A stretch of DNA of 64,000 bases from Tenebrio molitor (GCF_963966145.1 NC_091053.1:3844001-3908000); one strand, 5' to 3'. Shown: positions 11,266 to 23,456, counted from the stretch's first letter. Translations and numbers: made by a program. The notes: a model not told the origin generated them from the sequence alone.

Positions 11266-12604
11266 GTAAAGAGACGAATTCTTCGCCGACGGAATCTCGC
11301 CAAGAATTCGTCTTTATGTGTGGCGGCTTCCGCCAAACTATTAATTCCGCCGTTTATTATTATTCATCATCATGGGCGCCGACCTGTTCCTTCGCCTTCT
11401 TTATGGTGCAGTTATCCTTAATAACACATCTCTATTGTTTTCATCAACTCCGGTTGAATTATCGCCACCATCAAAACACTCTGCCGTGTTTGCCTCGCTT
11501 GATCTATCTCGATTTAGAGTGCTAATCGCGATGCCGTGTTAATTTCCATATTATCCTTTGATAAGTCCTTTATCTGGAACGCTTCCACTTCAACAGGTGA
11601 CACCCATGCGTCGGTATTGACCCAGATTAGGTTTAATGGTGTGATAATGACAATTAGTCAGGGTTGCCCCTATCGCTGTCGATGACGGTGCATCCTCGAC
11701 CTTGGCGTTTTTTGCCTCGAGGTTGTGATAAGAAAATTTGTGGAGCGGGAACCGGAGGAAAATTGTTTTCGTCGGGGTACGGGAAATTGATCGTTTCGCA
11801 TTTACAACGTTTATAAATTATTCATAAATGTCTGATTTCGTCGGAGAGACCCAATTTTACCGCAAATTATCGCGGAATTTTAAATGTGTTTAAAATAGAA
11901 GCGGACAAGTCACGGATGATATTTTTTAAAACGACAGAAACGGATGGGTAGTTCGAAAGTTTGACAGACTCCGGCAAGTTATTATTTTAATCTTGTTGTC
12001 GAATTCGGTCGGAGATTATTAATTTGCTGTTTTATTTTCAAGTGAACTTTGTTCGGATAAGTTATTAAGCATTTTAACTCTTTTATGATATTACAAACAA
12101 CGAAATGAAAAATACTTCAAAGCTGGTTTTGAATTTCTCTTTGTAATAAACACTTTGGCAAGTCACTAATTTTCATCCTCCGTTTTGAATTTTATTTGTG
12201 TTGAACGTTATCAGGACAATAAACTTTCTTAATCAATTTTAAGAAAAAGTCAACTTCACTTGCGAAACTAGAGCGCGGCCGAAAGTTTTCAGACAATGCC
12301 GGTTTACTCGTCAAGTTTCCGACAACATTATTTTCATTTTTATAATTTGCACTAGATCTTTATGAATAACTTATCTTATAGTTTTATTAATTAACTAATT
12401 TCTTCGATGAACTCCATAGCAGATGACGTTCGTTGCAAGCTAAATTCATATTTATTTACTTAATGAATATAAGAAACATGGGCAGCGACAGATTTGTGTC
12501 AACGAGATGTTTTTTTATCTTTTTTTTGTCAAAAATTTTGAAGAATTCTTCTGTTCTATACATGTGGTTTTGCTTTTGAGAAGTGATCAAGATCAAGATG
12601 TTTT

Positions 12605-12731
12605 AATTTTTAAATAAAAAAATTAAATTTTCAAATTCTAGGGAATTTTGTATTAATTGATAATTCAAGGTAACGGATGCAACTACATCTGTAACAGATG
12701 TTAAAAAGTTGAGTTTGAATATTAATATTGG
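12605..12731 (+). repeat. direct repeat, copy 1 (copy 2 at 13033-13161)
   Basis: Shared blocks include AATTCTAGGGAATTT, AATTCAAGGTAACGGATGCA and ACAGATGTTAAAAAG, then TTTGAA and ATTAATATTG in the same order. A small palindrome CATCTGTAACAGATG lies inside. The two copies flank the foldback element at 12896-12993. Confidence 0.8.
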
Positions 12732-12895
12732 AAGTTTTTTTGGTGTAAATGACAATAATACTCTGAAATATTAATAAACATTTTCTATCTATTAAACGAC
12801 GAGTGCTGTAATAGATAGCCATAAACGACTCCAAATTGAATACAATAATAGACTTATTAGAGACGCAAATTATAAAATAGTATATTAAAGAACGA

Positions 12896-12993
12896 GTTTT
12901 ATAAGGGTTGATTTGGCGCACGAGTCATAGGTGTAGAAAACGACCCGTAGGGGAGTTTTCTATGGGACGAGTGCACCAATACCCTTATAAAAC
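12896..12993. repeat. foldback element with GTA triloop and two GA/GA pairs
   Basis: The outer arms are GTTTTATAAGGGT and ACCCTTATAAAAC. The middle arms are GCAC-GA-GTCATAG and CTATGGGAC-GA-GTGC. The core is GAAAAC-GA-CCC-GTA-GGG-GA-GTTTTC, with loop GTA at 12947-12949. The GA step occupies the same place on both arms at two separate positions, where every other position obeys Watson-Crick pairing apart from small bulges. This is the clearest example in the window. Confidence 0.8.
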
Positions 12994-13032
12994 CAGTTTT
13001 TTATGTTATTTTTTAGAATTTGCACCCGTTTT

Positions 13033-13161
13033 AATTTTTAAATAAAAAAAAAATTCTCAAATTCTAGGGAATTTCGTAATAATTGGTAATTCAAGGTAAC
13101 GGATGCAACAACATCTGCAACAGATGTTAAAAAGTAGAGTTTGAACATTAATATTGAAATG
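13033..13161 (+). repeat. direct repeat, copy 2
   Basis: This is the second copy of the block at 12605-12731, with scattered substitutions and one insertion in the A run. It begins just after the foldback element. Confidence 0.8.
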
Positions 13162-15179
13162 AGTCCTAACTCTGTGTAAAATTTCAGTGTTCTAACTTAA
13201 ACCATTTTAGCAGGACGGTGCCGGTTCCATACATAATCGCAACCCTGTATAATGATTACGTGGGTAATTTACAGAAAAAGAACATTTTTTCCACTGAATT
13301 TTCCAATTTGTTTGAGTTTGAAAATTTTTCTTGGAACAGTTGGAGGATTTGATTTTTTTTTGCAGTGCCAAATTACCGTCACGTCGAATCAGGTTAATAA
13401 GAACCAATCAAATCAGGCCAATATACAACTTCCATTGAGATAATATTTTTCGATAGGATTAGGTAAATATTTACTTCCGTTGTGATCCCCGGAATCCTCT
13501 AGTGGTAGTTCTGGAATATCTATTCCTAAAATCAGAACCCACACAAAGATTTTTCGAAATTTTGCTATGTCATAGGCGTCCACATGACAACATAAAATTA
13601 ATATGTATTTTGAAGTAGGTACTGGATTATGATACTACATACTTGTACAAAAAATTTAGTAACATACGGTCAGATTTATTTATCATTTGCAAAGGATAGC
13701 TATTTTTAGCTGCATCAACTAATGAAATGCAGGATTACCAGTCGAAAACCCACATATCTATCACTTTCATTTAATACATCGTTATATTTGTTACGGCAAT
13801 TCGTCCCCCACTGGCTCGTATCATATTTAATAAGACGACGAAACCACATTTAAAGCCACCCTCTTATGACAGCGATTCCCGACCAAAGCCCAAGATTGCT
13901 TCTAATTTGAGCAATTTTATTATGAGGAAAAAATTGATTTCAATTTTCTTGTGCGTCGCAAAAACCATCACATTTTAATTTTACTTGAAAAAAATATATA
14001 CCGGATGTTTTGCTCCCCAATTAAATAGTCCTTAAGTTCGTGGCGATTTTGGTTTACCTACTCAAAAAACGACCAAAGAGGCTACTTCCGATAAAATTGA
14101 AGTCTTTCTGCTCGTACGTGGGATATTTAACAGTTTCATAGCCCCAAAAGACACAAAAACTAGTTTTTAATTTTTTTTCTCCTAACCTCCGTAGATGTTA
14201 TAATTAAATTATCTCTTCCTTAAACGAGATTTCTTCGGTAACTACAAAGGCGTTCCTCATTTGCTGAAAATTTCTTTGCAGCTGGGATTTTTTTTTAATT
14301 TAAGGAAGAGACAAAGTGCGTGCGGCAACACTTCGTAGTAGAGTTTGAAGTTGAGATGAAGTTTTCCCACAGCAACTGTCAATAGGTGAATAGGTGGGTG
14401 GTCGTGATGAAGACCTTCTTCACCATTCCCGGTCTCTTTGTCCCAGTTTCTCGGTCACGTTAACCGAAAAGGTTCATCAGTACCTTGTGGTGTTGATGTG
14501 ATCTCTTTGGATCCATTGGGAATCCTGAGAGGTTGAGACCTTGACCATTCCGGCGAATAAAACTCTTTTTCTTTTTCGAAGGAGGCGAGGTTTGTTTTGA
14601 AGGTTCTCTTCTTTTTGGTGTATACTCATGAATTCGGGTTTCATCAGTAGTGATAATAAATTTTTTCAAAAATACTTTCTGAATTAGAACGTCGCCCTAA
14701 ATAATTCAGTAATGCGTGGAATTATACTTAGCAACTTGCCATCACATATACAGTGTGTCCCCGTATAGGTGAAACGACTCTTGTAAAATTTCTAATTTCT
14801 AACATAATTTTAGAAAAAAATTTGAAAAATCAAGTATGCCTTGGAAATTTTCAAAAACCGTTTTTTTCTATGGAATAAAGTGCCTTTTATGTGACAAATA
14901 CGACAAAAAGTTATTAAGAAAAGTTGTTTAGAATTAACATCTAGGCCCCTGTACAAAATTTCAAAATCATTGGCACCTGGAATTTAATGTGAATTTTTCA
15001 AACCCCGCTCTCAAGGAATTAAACAAATAATGATCGTTCGTATTCATTCCCAACATCTCTTTTTATACCTGGATGTAAATAAATCCTTTCTAATATACAG
15101 GGTCCTATTGAAAGTTGTACAGATATTTTAACCACGAGCTACTGGCTTCATGTAGAACTCGGAAATAGTAGTTTTATTT

Positions 15180-15301
15180 AACGAGTTCGTGTGTAAATTG
15201 GGCTTTTTTGGCATGAGTGGGCCGGTTTAAAACGCGAGTGAAACGAATGCTTTAAAGGCCCACGAGTGCCAAAAAAAGGCCAATTTACACAAGAACGAGT
15301 T
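15180..15301. repeat. foldback element with GAA triloop and three GA/GA pairs
   Basis: Arms pair as AAC-GA-GTTC with GAAC-GA-GTT, then GGCAT-GA-GTGGGCC with GGCCCAC-GA-GTGCC, then GA-GT-GAA-AC-GA at the centre (loop 15240-15242). Related, more decayed copies occur at about 19990-20085 and 59150-59250, which share the ends ACGAGTTCGT and GTAAATTGGG. Confidence 0.75.
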
Positions 15302-17139
15302 GAATACGTTTTTTTTGTTCAACGAGCCCCTTAAAGGCTCCAAATCACTTAAAATCTTTAAAATTAGCTTGACGTTTCGTTTTGACAAGTTGTCAAATTT
15401 ATCAAAATCCGTTCACACCGGAGAAAATTCTCAAATTCTGACAGTGTCGAACAAAAAAAATATTTAAAAAATTCTATGTCAAAAAATAAAATGACATTTA
15501 TTTTTTGAGCTACAATTTTTTTTAATTGCTTTTAGTCTTCTACGTTGTCAAACAACCTCGTAGGTAAAATTTCGGCACGTTTTAAAAATACACCCTGTAT
15601 ATCATGTTTTATAAAATGTACGCCAATGCGAAGTAACCTATATTAAATATGCTTTAAAACAAGGAAACCGTATTGGTGAATCGAAAGTGGGGTTACGGTT
15701 TCTAAAGGTTTATTTACAATTTATGGGAATGTCAAGATATAGTGACGGCTAAAATTTTTTGGCCGCCATAGTACCTGGCGCACTTGCGTAGTCGGTACCG
15801 GAAGGCGCCACCGGGCATTCATTTTTGGGTGATCGGTACTAGTTTTTGCCGAGACAACCCGTGTGCTGCACCTCCGCGTCTACCCCACGTTCCCTGGAAA
15901 CCCGACCTTTGTAGTGAAAGCCGTGCTGGGGCCCAATTCTTGAAATCACTGGAAAATATTCGTTTGAGAATATTTTCCCATAAATGAATTCCCAGTGGAA
16001 TTTAAAATGTTCTCATATCTATATTCTTGAACTGTTTGGAAAATGATTTCACATGAGAATTTAAAAATGCAATATGTTGACAATTTGGATCAAACGGGTC
16101 TTTGTGCTTGGGCAACCATTTTTTTGGATTGCAATGAATTCTTCCATTTTTTTCTTTTACAAACACAATTATATATTAACAAAAGTGTCACATTTGACAG
16201 TCGAATTTCTCGCGAAAAAATTATTTTCCCATGATAAACACTAGGTGAAATAATTCTCCGGAACAATCCGTCTGACATAAGTCCCGAATACACTTTTGCA
16301 TTTCTCATGAGAAAATTTGCCTATTTTTCCAATGAGAATTAATTCCATCGATTCAAGAATTGGGCACCTGGAGTGTTCCCGGGCTGACCGTCGTCGTCGT
16401 TTCCTTCGTTGGACGGATTTGGACGTAGTGCTCTGGACTCGCCAGGACCGAACACGCGTAACCGGATCAGCCACGAGGTTATCAGCAGCTAGGAGGAAAA
16501 AACCCGAACAGACCGCCTTTTTTGTCGTATCGTTCACTGTGTTGCCCATTTTTTCGGTCGGAGGTTATCTTCTTGTTTCAGTTTTGACGCCTGCAGCGGA
16601 GTCATTTTTTTTACCGCCCGGACTCCTCGAGGAATAAATTAAAGAAAATTGTATCAATTTACTTTTTAATTTACATACATACATATTTATTTCAACATAC
16701 CAACAGGAATAAGAAGCTAATGAAAAAAGCCTATTGCTTTCTCCATAGTACCATATAAAGGCACTTCGTTGCATTTCGTCTAAAGAATTTATAAAATATG
16801 TAGTTGTTTGTTTTAATTTTATCTAATTTTTTCTGAAGATTTCCTGCTAACTTAGGATGCGCGATTTTATGTCGTATAGGCAAAAATTGTTTAAAACTTA
16901 GTGCCAATTGGTTAAAGCTTAACCCGCGTTGATTCAAGTATTGTTTCATTTTGTTGAAATTTTCACGCTCACTGTTCCATTTTCCAAACTTCCAATTCTC
17001 CAAGTCCGAAGGCAATCTAAAAAAACGAGGACAATTAATATTCACTTATAATTACACGAGAGCTTTTTTTGTCGAAGTAAACTTGACATTTCAATGAGAA
17101 TTTTGTTGCCCGGCAATTTAACGAAAAAAAATGCATCTG

Positions 17140-17174
17140 AAAAAATTACGAGTCCGTAGGACGAGTAATTTTTT
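17140..17174. repeat. foldback element with GTA triloop
   Basis: AAAAAATTAC-GA-GTCC-GTA-GGAC-GA-GTAATTTTTT forms a perfect 35-base hairpin except for the GA/GA opposition. The loop is GTA at 17156-17158. Confidence 0.8.
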
Positions 17175-18142
17175 CTGGCAGTTTTTTGACCCAAAAAAAA
17201 AGCTTGAGTGTACTTCGGTAAGACAATTTAATGAATACGGAAAAGTACGATGATGCAGACCTACTAGAATCAGACGCTTTCAAAAGTTAGGTTCCGTTTT
17301 CTCGCTGGAAAAGTTAGGGCAAACTTTTTTCGCTGTCTCCTACTGACGTGCATTGTGCACTCACAAAAAATCAATAAATTATCTCTAAATATTTTACACT
17401 GATAACGCTCCCTTTGTAAAACAAAAATTAAAATGCACAAAAAACATATGCTGATTTTTTTGCAGCATTCACAAGACAATTATTTTTTTGTGCTTTTGAG
17501 GAAGGTCTTGCCTGACTTGGGTGAATTAATAAAGAACATTCATTCCATCTTGTTTACTGAGAACTAGGAAAAATCTTATTGGTTTTACGAGCCCAGCAGT
17601 CGTTTCTTTTTCTGATTAATTACTTCTCATCCATTTTTTTTTTTTAATTTTGACAGTCAGAAACATCTACGTAAACTGAACCTAAATTCTGTCGTTGGGA
17701 TTTTTCGGGGGCATCCTGTGGCATCGACCTTGTCCATAAACCCCATCCACAAATACTATCATATCTTGGATAGTGCTAGCTTATCGCCTTAATAAAATAA
17801 TTCCGCTAAATGTTGTAAGGTTTATTGAAAATAAAATCGGCAATAAAGCGTTTATAACTATTTCTCGGGCGAGACCGTTAATATCCCGGAGCTGGTCCTC
17901 ATAATTGGAACCCCACCTCCGGCGGAGCGGCCCATCAGGAAGCGCTTCCTTCTACCAGCGAGCCTTCCTTCCATCGCGTCGCGATTTGAATTTCCTAATT
18001 TAACTTTATCAATACGAGCGGAAGCCGCCTCAACTAACCTCATTACAAAAGTACGTTATCAAACTTCAGCACGTTCTGAAAGCGCACCGGCTCGTGTCCA
18101 TTGTGATGTTTAAAGTCAAACGGTGCCGCTAATCCCGCGAAA

Positions 18143-18712
18143 ATGGAGAACCACACGACCGAATGGGCACTTCTTTTCCCGCTTCGCGCCGGCCTCTTCG
18201 CCATGAAGTCCTCCTCGGTCGACCGCCTCAAGAAGAATCTGAAGGAGTCGCCCAGCACGTGCAGACTCCGCATGCGTCGCGGCTCCAGCATGTCCGATCT
18301 GGACAAAGTGGCCTCGAACACGCTCCCCGACCTGGTCAGATCCACCACCGCCAATCAACAGTTGGGCGCCAGTCCGGCGTCGCTGCCCCACAGCCCCCAT
18401 CTGTCGCGCTCGTTTCTGAGCAGCAACACGACCAGCATCCGGGGCAGCATCGGCGACCTGATGAACCAAAAGAAATATGGCAGTAGCCAGTGGAGCGTCC
18501 GCAGCGAGACGCTCATCGCGAGGACGGTGCCGCTGTCCACCGTTACCCCTAAGCAGTCGCCGTCGCCGCTCGCGGCTGATTTGTCGTTGGAGGGATCGCT
18601 GGACGAGACGCACGGCGGACCGTTGACGGCGGCCCAACGGACGAAGAAGCTCTCCAGATTGATCAAGCAACAGAGGTCGGTTATACAGTGGAAGACGATG
18701 GCAGAGTGTCTG
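18143..18712 (+). CDS. probable alternative first coding exon of unc-13 (short isoform N-terminus)
   Basis: This is a 190-codon open exon in GC-rich sequence, unlike the AT-rich DNA around it. An in-frame TGA at 18104-18106 precedes it. The first ATG (18143, aaaATGg) has a good context, and a second in-frame ATG at 18203 begins MKSSSVDRLKKNLKESPS. The peptide has basic and serine-rich tracts (RMRRGSSMSDLDK), a Pro/Ser/Leu middle and a basic amphipathic end (KKLSRLIKQQRSVIQWKTMAECL). It ends at CTG|gtgagg in phase 0, the same phase as the donor after exon E, so both could splice to one common downstream exon. The terminal basic helix with a Trp may parallel the calmodulin-binding end of exon E. 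I do not recognise the protein itself, and it could be the first exon of another plus-strand gene. Codon-like composition and the clean donor make it very likely to be real coding sequence. Confidence 0.65.
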
Positions 18713-18968
18713 GTGAGGATTTTCGATTGTTTTATTCGATTAAGTGCTTCATGCTCATTTTGTTTGTGTGAGTTTTTGTTGGAATTAAACCGAGCGAACT
18801 TAAAAAATATCATTGGAAGGAAATTGAAAACTCTTTGAAACCCTCCAAGGGTTGCGGGAAATCAAATTATCAAAGCAATAATCTAAGTAGTGTTCGAGAA
18901 CCGTGCAATTATCGACAATAAGATGCATGAGAACTATTGTAAAAAAACATTTTAAATTTAATAATATA

Positions 18969-19395
18969 CAGGGTGTTTTTGAAAGACGTGTGTTAATTTT
19001 AACCAGTGGAAGAACGCGCCAAACCATGGAACTTTTCTCTATAACATTTTTACGAAAAAACAATACAAATTGATTTAAAATTTAGAATAAATTAACCATC
19101 AAAGTGTATACACGCCTATGGATAAAGGCGAAAATTTTCTGTTGTGATAGAAACAGAGCTTTGTTAAAAAGTGCCATTGTTACAGAAAAAAATAAATAAT
19201 CAAAATTTAGATTCTCATGGTTACAAAAAATAGAAACTAGTTAATCACACAAAACGACTCGTTTGGTGAAAATTGTGAGACAAAAAATCTTGGAATACTT
19301 TTACGAATTTTACAAAATGTTGTAGAGAAAAGTTTCATAAATTGACGAGTTCTTTCGCTGGTTAAAATTAACACACGTATTTCAGAAACACCCTG
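18969..19395. mobile_element. MITE, TA-flanked, about 110-bp inverted repeats
   Basis: The left end is CAGGGTGTTTTTGAAAGACG and the right end is TTTCAGAAACACCCTG, with inverted blocks TGTTAATTTTAACCAG and CTGGTTAAAATTAACA. TA flanks both sides (18967-18968, 19396-19397). It has no coding capacity. It begins about 250 bases after the donor of the 18143 exon. Confidence 0.85.
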
Positions 19396-19440
19396 TATTG
19401 TTATACGACTTGCACAAGACGGTTTATTGTGAAGGAGAGG

Positions 19441-19483
19441 GTTTAGAGCACGACGAGCGTAGCGAGAAATGCTCTATCTAAAC
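19441..19483. repeat. foldback core with GTA triloop
   Basis: GTTTAGAGCAC-GA-C-GA-GC-GTA-GC-GA-G-AA-ATGCTC...TAAAC. The inner GA/GA opposition is intact and the outer one has become GA/AA. The context resembles the element at 62111-62216. Confidence 0.7.
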
Positions 19484-20170
19484 TAAAGGAACGAGTTTGA
19501 CAACATCTCTTGTGAAACGAATGTAGCATGCTATTTTTTCTATTTCGGCTTCATTAATTTAGTTTTCTAAAATATAGGAGTAAAATAATTATCTGATGAC
19601 TTTTATTTTAATGGTTGTATTGGGTTGGTATTGATGAAGCAATGTCAATTTTTTCTTCTGTCTTTTGTGAAGCAACAACACATTTTGGTACAGACTGGCA
19701 TATTACATTTCTAATGAAGTAATGACATAAATGGCATAAATGTACGAAGGAAGCTAATAATCCCAAATGATAGGAATGTTAGATTTTTTTTTGTAACCTC
19801 CGTCAAAAAAAGTGCAAAATTTTTCATTCATTTGCGTTCATAAAATACGTGATTTTTGAATCGGTCCAGAAGCGTTAAAAAAAGTGCGATAGCGGTTCAT
19901 TTTTGCACGCACTTTGCGTTAAAAAATTGCCGTAGCGTGTCATTTTTTAACGAAATTATAAAATTTTTCATTCATAATTAGTAGTTTTTTTAACGAGTTC
20001 GTATGTAAATTGGGATTTTTTTAGCATGAGTGGACCAATTTAAAACGCGAGTAAAACTAGCGTTTTAAAGGTCTACGGGTTCACACTGGAAAAAATTTTC
20101 AAATTTTGAGTGTCGAAAAAATTGTTATCTAAACTTACGGGCGCCAAAAAATTTTTGTATGCAATTAGTT

Positions 20171-20210
20171 AGTAAAGTATCACTCGCTTCGCTCGAGCGG
20201 AAAATTTTAC
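20171..20210. repeat. foldback core with GAA triloop (minus strand)
   Basis: On the minus strand CTC-GA-GC-GAA-GC-GA-GTG sits between GTAAAA and TTTACT arms. The loop (TTC on the plus strand) is at 20188-20190. Confidence 0.7.
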
Positions 20211-20554
20211 TTCTCGTAAAAAAAAGTATTACTTTACTCACTTGTTGCATAAATAACTATTAAATCAGCCAAAAATTGTATGTAAAAATTCTAAACGGAC
20301 AAAACTTGTCTTGGTGTTCTTTTTCAATATTAACGCATTCGTTGGTTGCACATTGTGTCGGATTTCCTTTTCGGAATTCGTCTTCAATCCGCTTTCTTCA
20401 ACAAATAATTTTTATTGTTGGAATATGAAAGGGGCGAGTACAGAAACAGCATCCAGACATTTGTTAGTCTTCGATCCGTCCTCTCTTGTTCTGTCAAAAA
20501 TCTACCACCTGTTGATTTATATTGGTTAAACAGAAATATCCCTGTCATCCTATA

Positions 20555-20939
20555 CAGACTGATTCACATAACTTTCCGACTCTGTCGACATTTCAATACA
20601 GCCAGTAATACGTTTTTCATTCATAACTTGATCCAAAAACATGAATAAATTTAAACTTTTATATGATTTGGATATCCCTCACAAAAGTCTTAATTAGGTA
20701 TAAATATTTAAAAATGAAGTAATCGATTTTTTTTTTTAATTTAAGAAACTGCCTCATCATATATCAATATCATATCGATCGATTCGTTATTGGAGCACAT
20801 TTTAATTAACAAAAAATATTTTAGAATTATACAAAAAAGAAGTGTCAATAATGCAAGGAGTATCAATGTATAACTGAATAACTTATTACTGGGTGCATTT
20901 AAAATTTGTTAGGATCGGAAAGTTATGTGAATCAGTCTG
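20555..20939. mobile_element. MITE, TA-flanked, CAGACTGATTCACATAACTT ends
   Basis: The left end CAGACTGATTCACATAACTT is matched at the right end by its reverse complement AAGTTATGTGAATCAGTCTG. TA flanks both sides (20553-20554, 20940-20941). The terminal TTCACrTAACTTTCCGA is shared with the element at 21625-22607, so the two belong to one family. No coding frame is present. Confidence 0.85.
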
Positions 20940-21709
20940 TATACTCGTAGTAAATAATTGACGACGATATAAGTTTACACAATTGATTGTAGTTTAGTTG
21001 ACATATTGGTGTATTTAAAAACCGAATAGGAAGATCGATAAAAAAAGAATAATAATCGGTAAATATACCGGAAAATCGATCAGGTTAACAATGCACAATG
21101 CTGCACAATAACGTTCGCCACAAATTTAATCTAACTTTTCGTTTTCCCCTAGATCAAGATTCGACAGTGTTGCCGCGTGTATTTTCCACGTAAAATGCGG
21201 TGTTGTTGTGAACGTTGTCAACAGATTATATAAATTTGTCTTCGATTCGGTTTTTGAAAATTGGAGATTTGTTTCCAGTTTTCTGTATTCATTAATTTTT
21301 CAAAGAGCTACTTATTGCTTGTTAGAATTTTTTAATTCAAGTTTCATTATCTACCCGCTCCTTGTTGTCAGGCAACCAATTAATCACCCCTCCTTTTTTT
21401 AAATAGTATAAATACGCAGTGTATTATATGTGGCAAATTTCCACAACATACAACGGCGTTAGAGGCATTTATCATAATGTAAAGTGAAGATTGATGCAAT
21501 CATTACGAGATGATAATAATTAGAGATAAATTTTGCGAAACAATTTGTATGTATGCAACCAACAAAACAACTACAGGGGGCGGCGAGAAGTATGACTTGA
21601 CGGTAGCCCTATAAGTTAGAAATACAAGGTGTTTCACGTAACTTTCCGAGATCTACGCCGAATGTATGCAATTAATTAATTTATGAATTATTAATATACT
21701 ATCCCTCCG

Positions 21710-21823
21710 CCACCCGGCGGCACGGCAATTTTGCCGGAGTACATACACTATTACGGAAAATGTCTGATCCCACTTCCACCCGGCGGCACGGCAATTTTGC
21801 CGGAGTACATACACTATTACGGA
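21710..21823 (-). repeat. 66-base tandem repeat in retrotransposon 3' UTR
   Basis: A 48-base unit starting CCACCCGGCGGCACGGCAAT occurs at 21710-21757 and again at 21776-21823. It contains a GGCAATTTTGCC palindrome. The other copy of this retrotransposon carries the unit once (about 47746-47791, opposite orientation, with the palindrome partly decayed). Confidence 0.85.
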
Positions 21824-21862
21824 TAATACTATCAAGTAATAGTGCAGTGCTTATCAACATAA

Positions 21863-22468
21863 TTACCGGCGTCTCGTCTCCGCATTTTGACTTTTTTGTG
21901 TTTTATGTTCTGTGTCAATGTTAAGGAATTTCCTCACGATGTGACATGAGTATAATAATATACCTTTTTGAATTTCAACCACCAATATGTTCTCTAAGTC
22001 CAAAATTTTTAAATTTTTAAAAAGAGATTGGGGTACTATTCCTGTTGCTGAAATTATAAATGGTAAAATCGATTTTTTTTTTAAACACCAAAGATTTCTC
22101 ATAGCAACGGAGAGTTCTAAATATTTATTAATTTTTGTATTATATGTCTGTGTTATATTGTGTGAATTTGGAACAGCTATATCTAAAAGATATGCTTGCT
22201 TTTGTTGTTTATTTAAAATAATAATGTCTGGTCTGTTATGCTGAATGTGAATGTCAGTTAAAACTGTCCGATCAAAATATAATTTGTAATTGTCATTTTC
22301 TAAACAACTTTCTGGTTTATAAATGTAATGTGGTTGCGTATCCTTTAATAAATTTAATTTAACAGCTAAATTCGTGTGTATAATTTTAGCGAATATATCG
22401 TGACGTTTCTTATATTCGCTTTGAGTCAAAACGGTGCAAGAATAAATTATGTGTTCAATTGTTTCCCC
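21863..22468 (-). pseudogene. non-LTR retrotransposon pol fragment, restriction-like endonuclease end
   Basis: The minus-strand frame is open from a stop at 22469-22471 to the stop at 21863. It starts GETIEHIIYSCTVLT, continues YKKRHD and then NRPDIIILNKQQKQAYLLDI. The RHD and PD...D pattern is what the C-terminal endonuclease of R2/R4-type non-LTR elements shows, which nicks the insertion target. It ends with a conserved ILPFIISATGIVPQSLFKN segment and a basic RRR tail. The reverse transcriptase upstream is missing, so the copy is 5'-truncated and dead. The frame is intact over about 200 codons, suggesting a fairly recent insertion. Confidence 0.75.
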
Positions 22469-23456
22469 TTATCTATTAATTAATTATTAATTAGTTAATT
22501 ATCATATTTTTGGAAGCCCCTGACGTTGATGAAAGTTATAGTTATAAATGAGAGAAGTATTACTGGTTGTATTTCGTCAGGGTCGGAAAGTTACGTGAAA
22601 CACCTTGTATGAATCGAAAACTCACATTTTCGTCTACTATATTGTACAAGCTGAAATAAACTAACATTTTTCTTACGTGAATTAGTCCAGCCGAGTAAGA
22701 ATAGTTGTACTTGTTACTTGTTACCAACGAGTCTGATGGAAATTTCGTGCATGTCAATGCCATGGTTCGATATTGCTCTTTTATCAGTTGCATTACCTAC
22801 TCGTATTATCATGTTGAAGTGTTGATGTTCAAGTTTTTTAGTGAATAACTTTTTTAATCTGCTTGCTGTAATGCATTACAATTTTAACGTCCAATCGTAA
22901 CTTCCTTGCTTTTGGATTGGGTCGTAATTAATTTTATTCGTAATTTAAAACTTTAATAGTTTTTTAAGGCTAATAAAAATTAGAAGTTCAAACTGCTAAA
23001 CTTCTAGATCTTATTAGTTCTAAAACTGAATGAAGCTAAAATAATCAAGGGACTGCAGGTGTGTAATATTTTAATTTTACATTCGATGCTGCTGCACTGC
23101 AGACGGCATTTCTCCATACTTCAGTCAGAACGGCGGTACTTCTAGCCACTCGAGGTTCGTTAATTTAATTTATGAATATAATTTTCTCATTTATGGAAAA
23201 CTTAATCGTTAAACATGAATTATCCTTGTCCAAATACGGTGTCTGGCAGATTTAGAATAATTCACTGAGCCTAATTATTTTACTCACGAGCCGCCACTGA
23301 TTACAGTGTTCTTTGTGTATTACCTGATAAAAAAAAAATTCCAATAAGCTGAAAACTGACTTTTTCATTGTTCTGTTATCACCTTCGTTGGCAAAACATG
23401 TATTTATCAGTACCGAAAGGTATAATAATATTCTATAACAACAAAGCAAATTACTC

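Larger units (their letters stand above)
11266..18069 (+). other. intron, repeats only
   Basis: No coding exon was recognised. The stretch contains a duplicated 125-base block (12605-12731, 13033-13161) and foldback elements at 12896-12993, 15180-15301 and 17140-17174. Lone transposon-end motifs occur at 14751 (ATACAGTGTGTCC), 15099 (ATACAGGGTCC), 15591-15600 (ACACCCTGTA) and 15748-15772 (TGGCCGCCATAGTA). Open frames around 15784 and 16317 have no recognisable protein similarity. Confidence 0.6.
21625..22607. mobile_element. TA-flanked inverted-repeat element interrupted by a retrotransposon fragment
   Basis: The ends are CAAGGTGTTTCACGTAACTT and AAGTTACGTGAAACACCTTG, perfect complements over at least 25 bases, with TA on both sides (21623-21624, 22608-22609). 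It is much longer than its relative at 20555-20939 because a 5'-truncated non-LTR retrotransposon (about 21695-22470) sits inside, in minus orientation. Confidence 0.75.

Noticed and set aside
14751..15600. One large inverted-repeat element between the ends at 14751 and 15600
   Set aside because: The two ends match only over the common CAGnGTGT motif, so they are probably separate transposon remnants.
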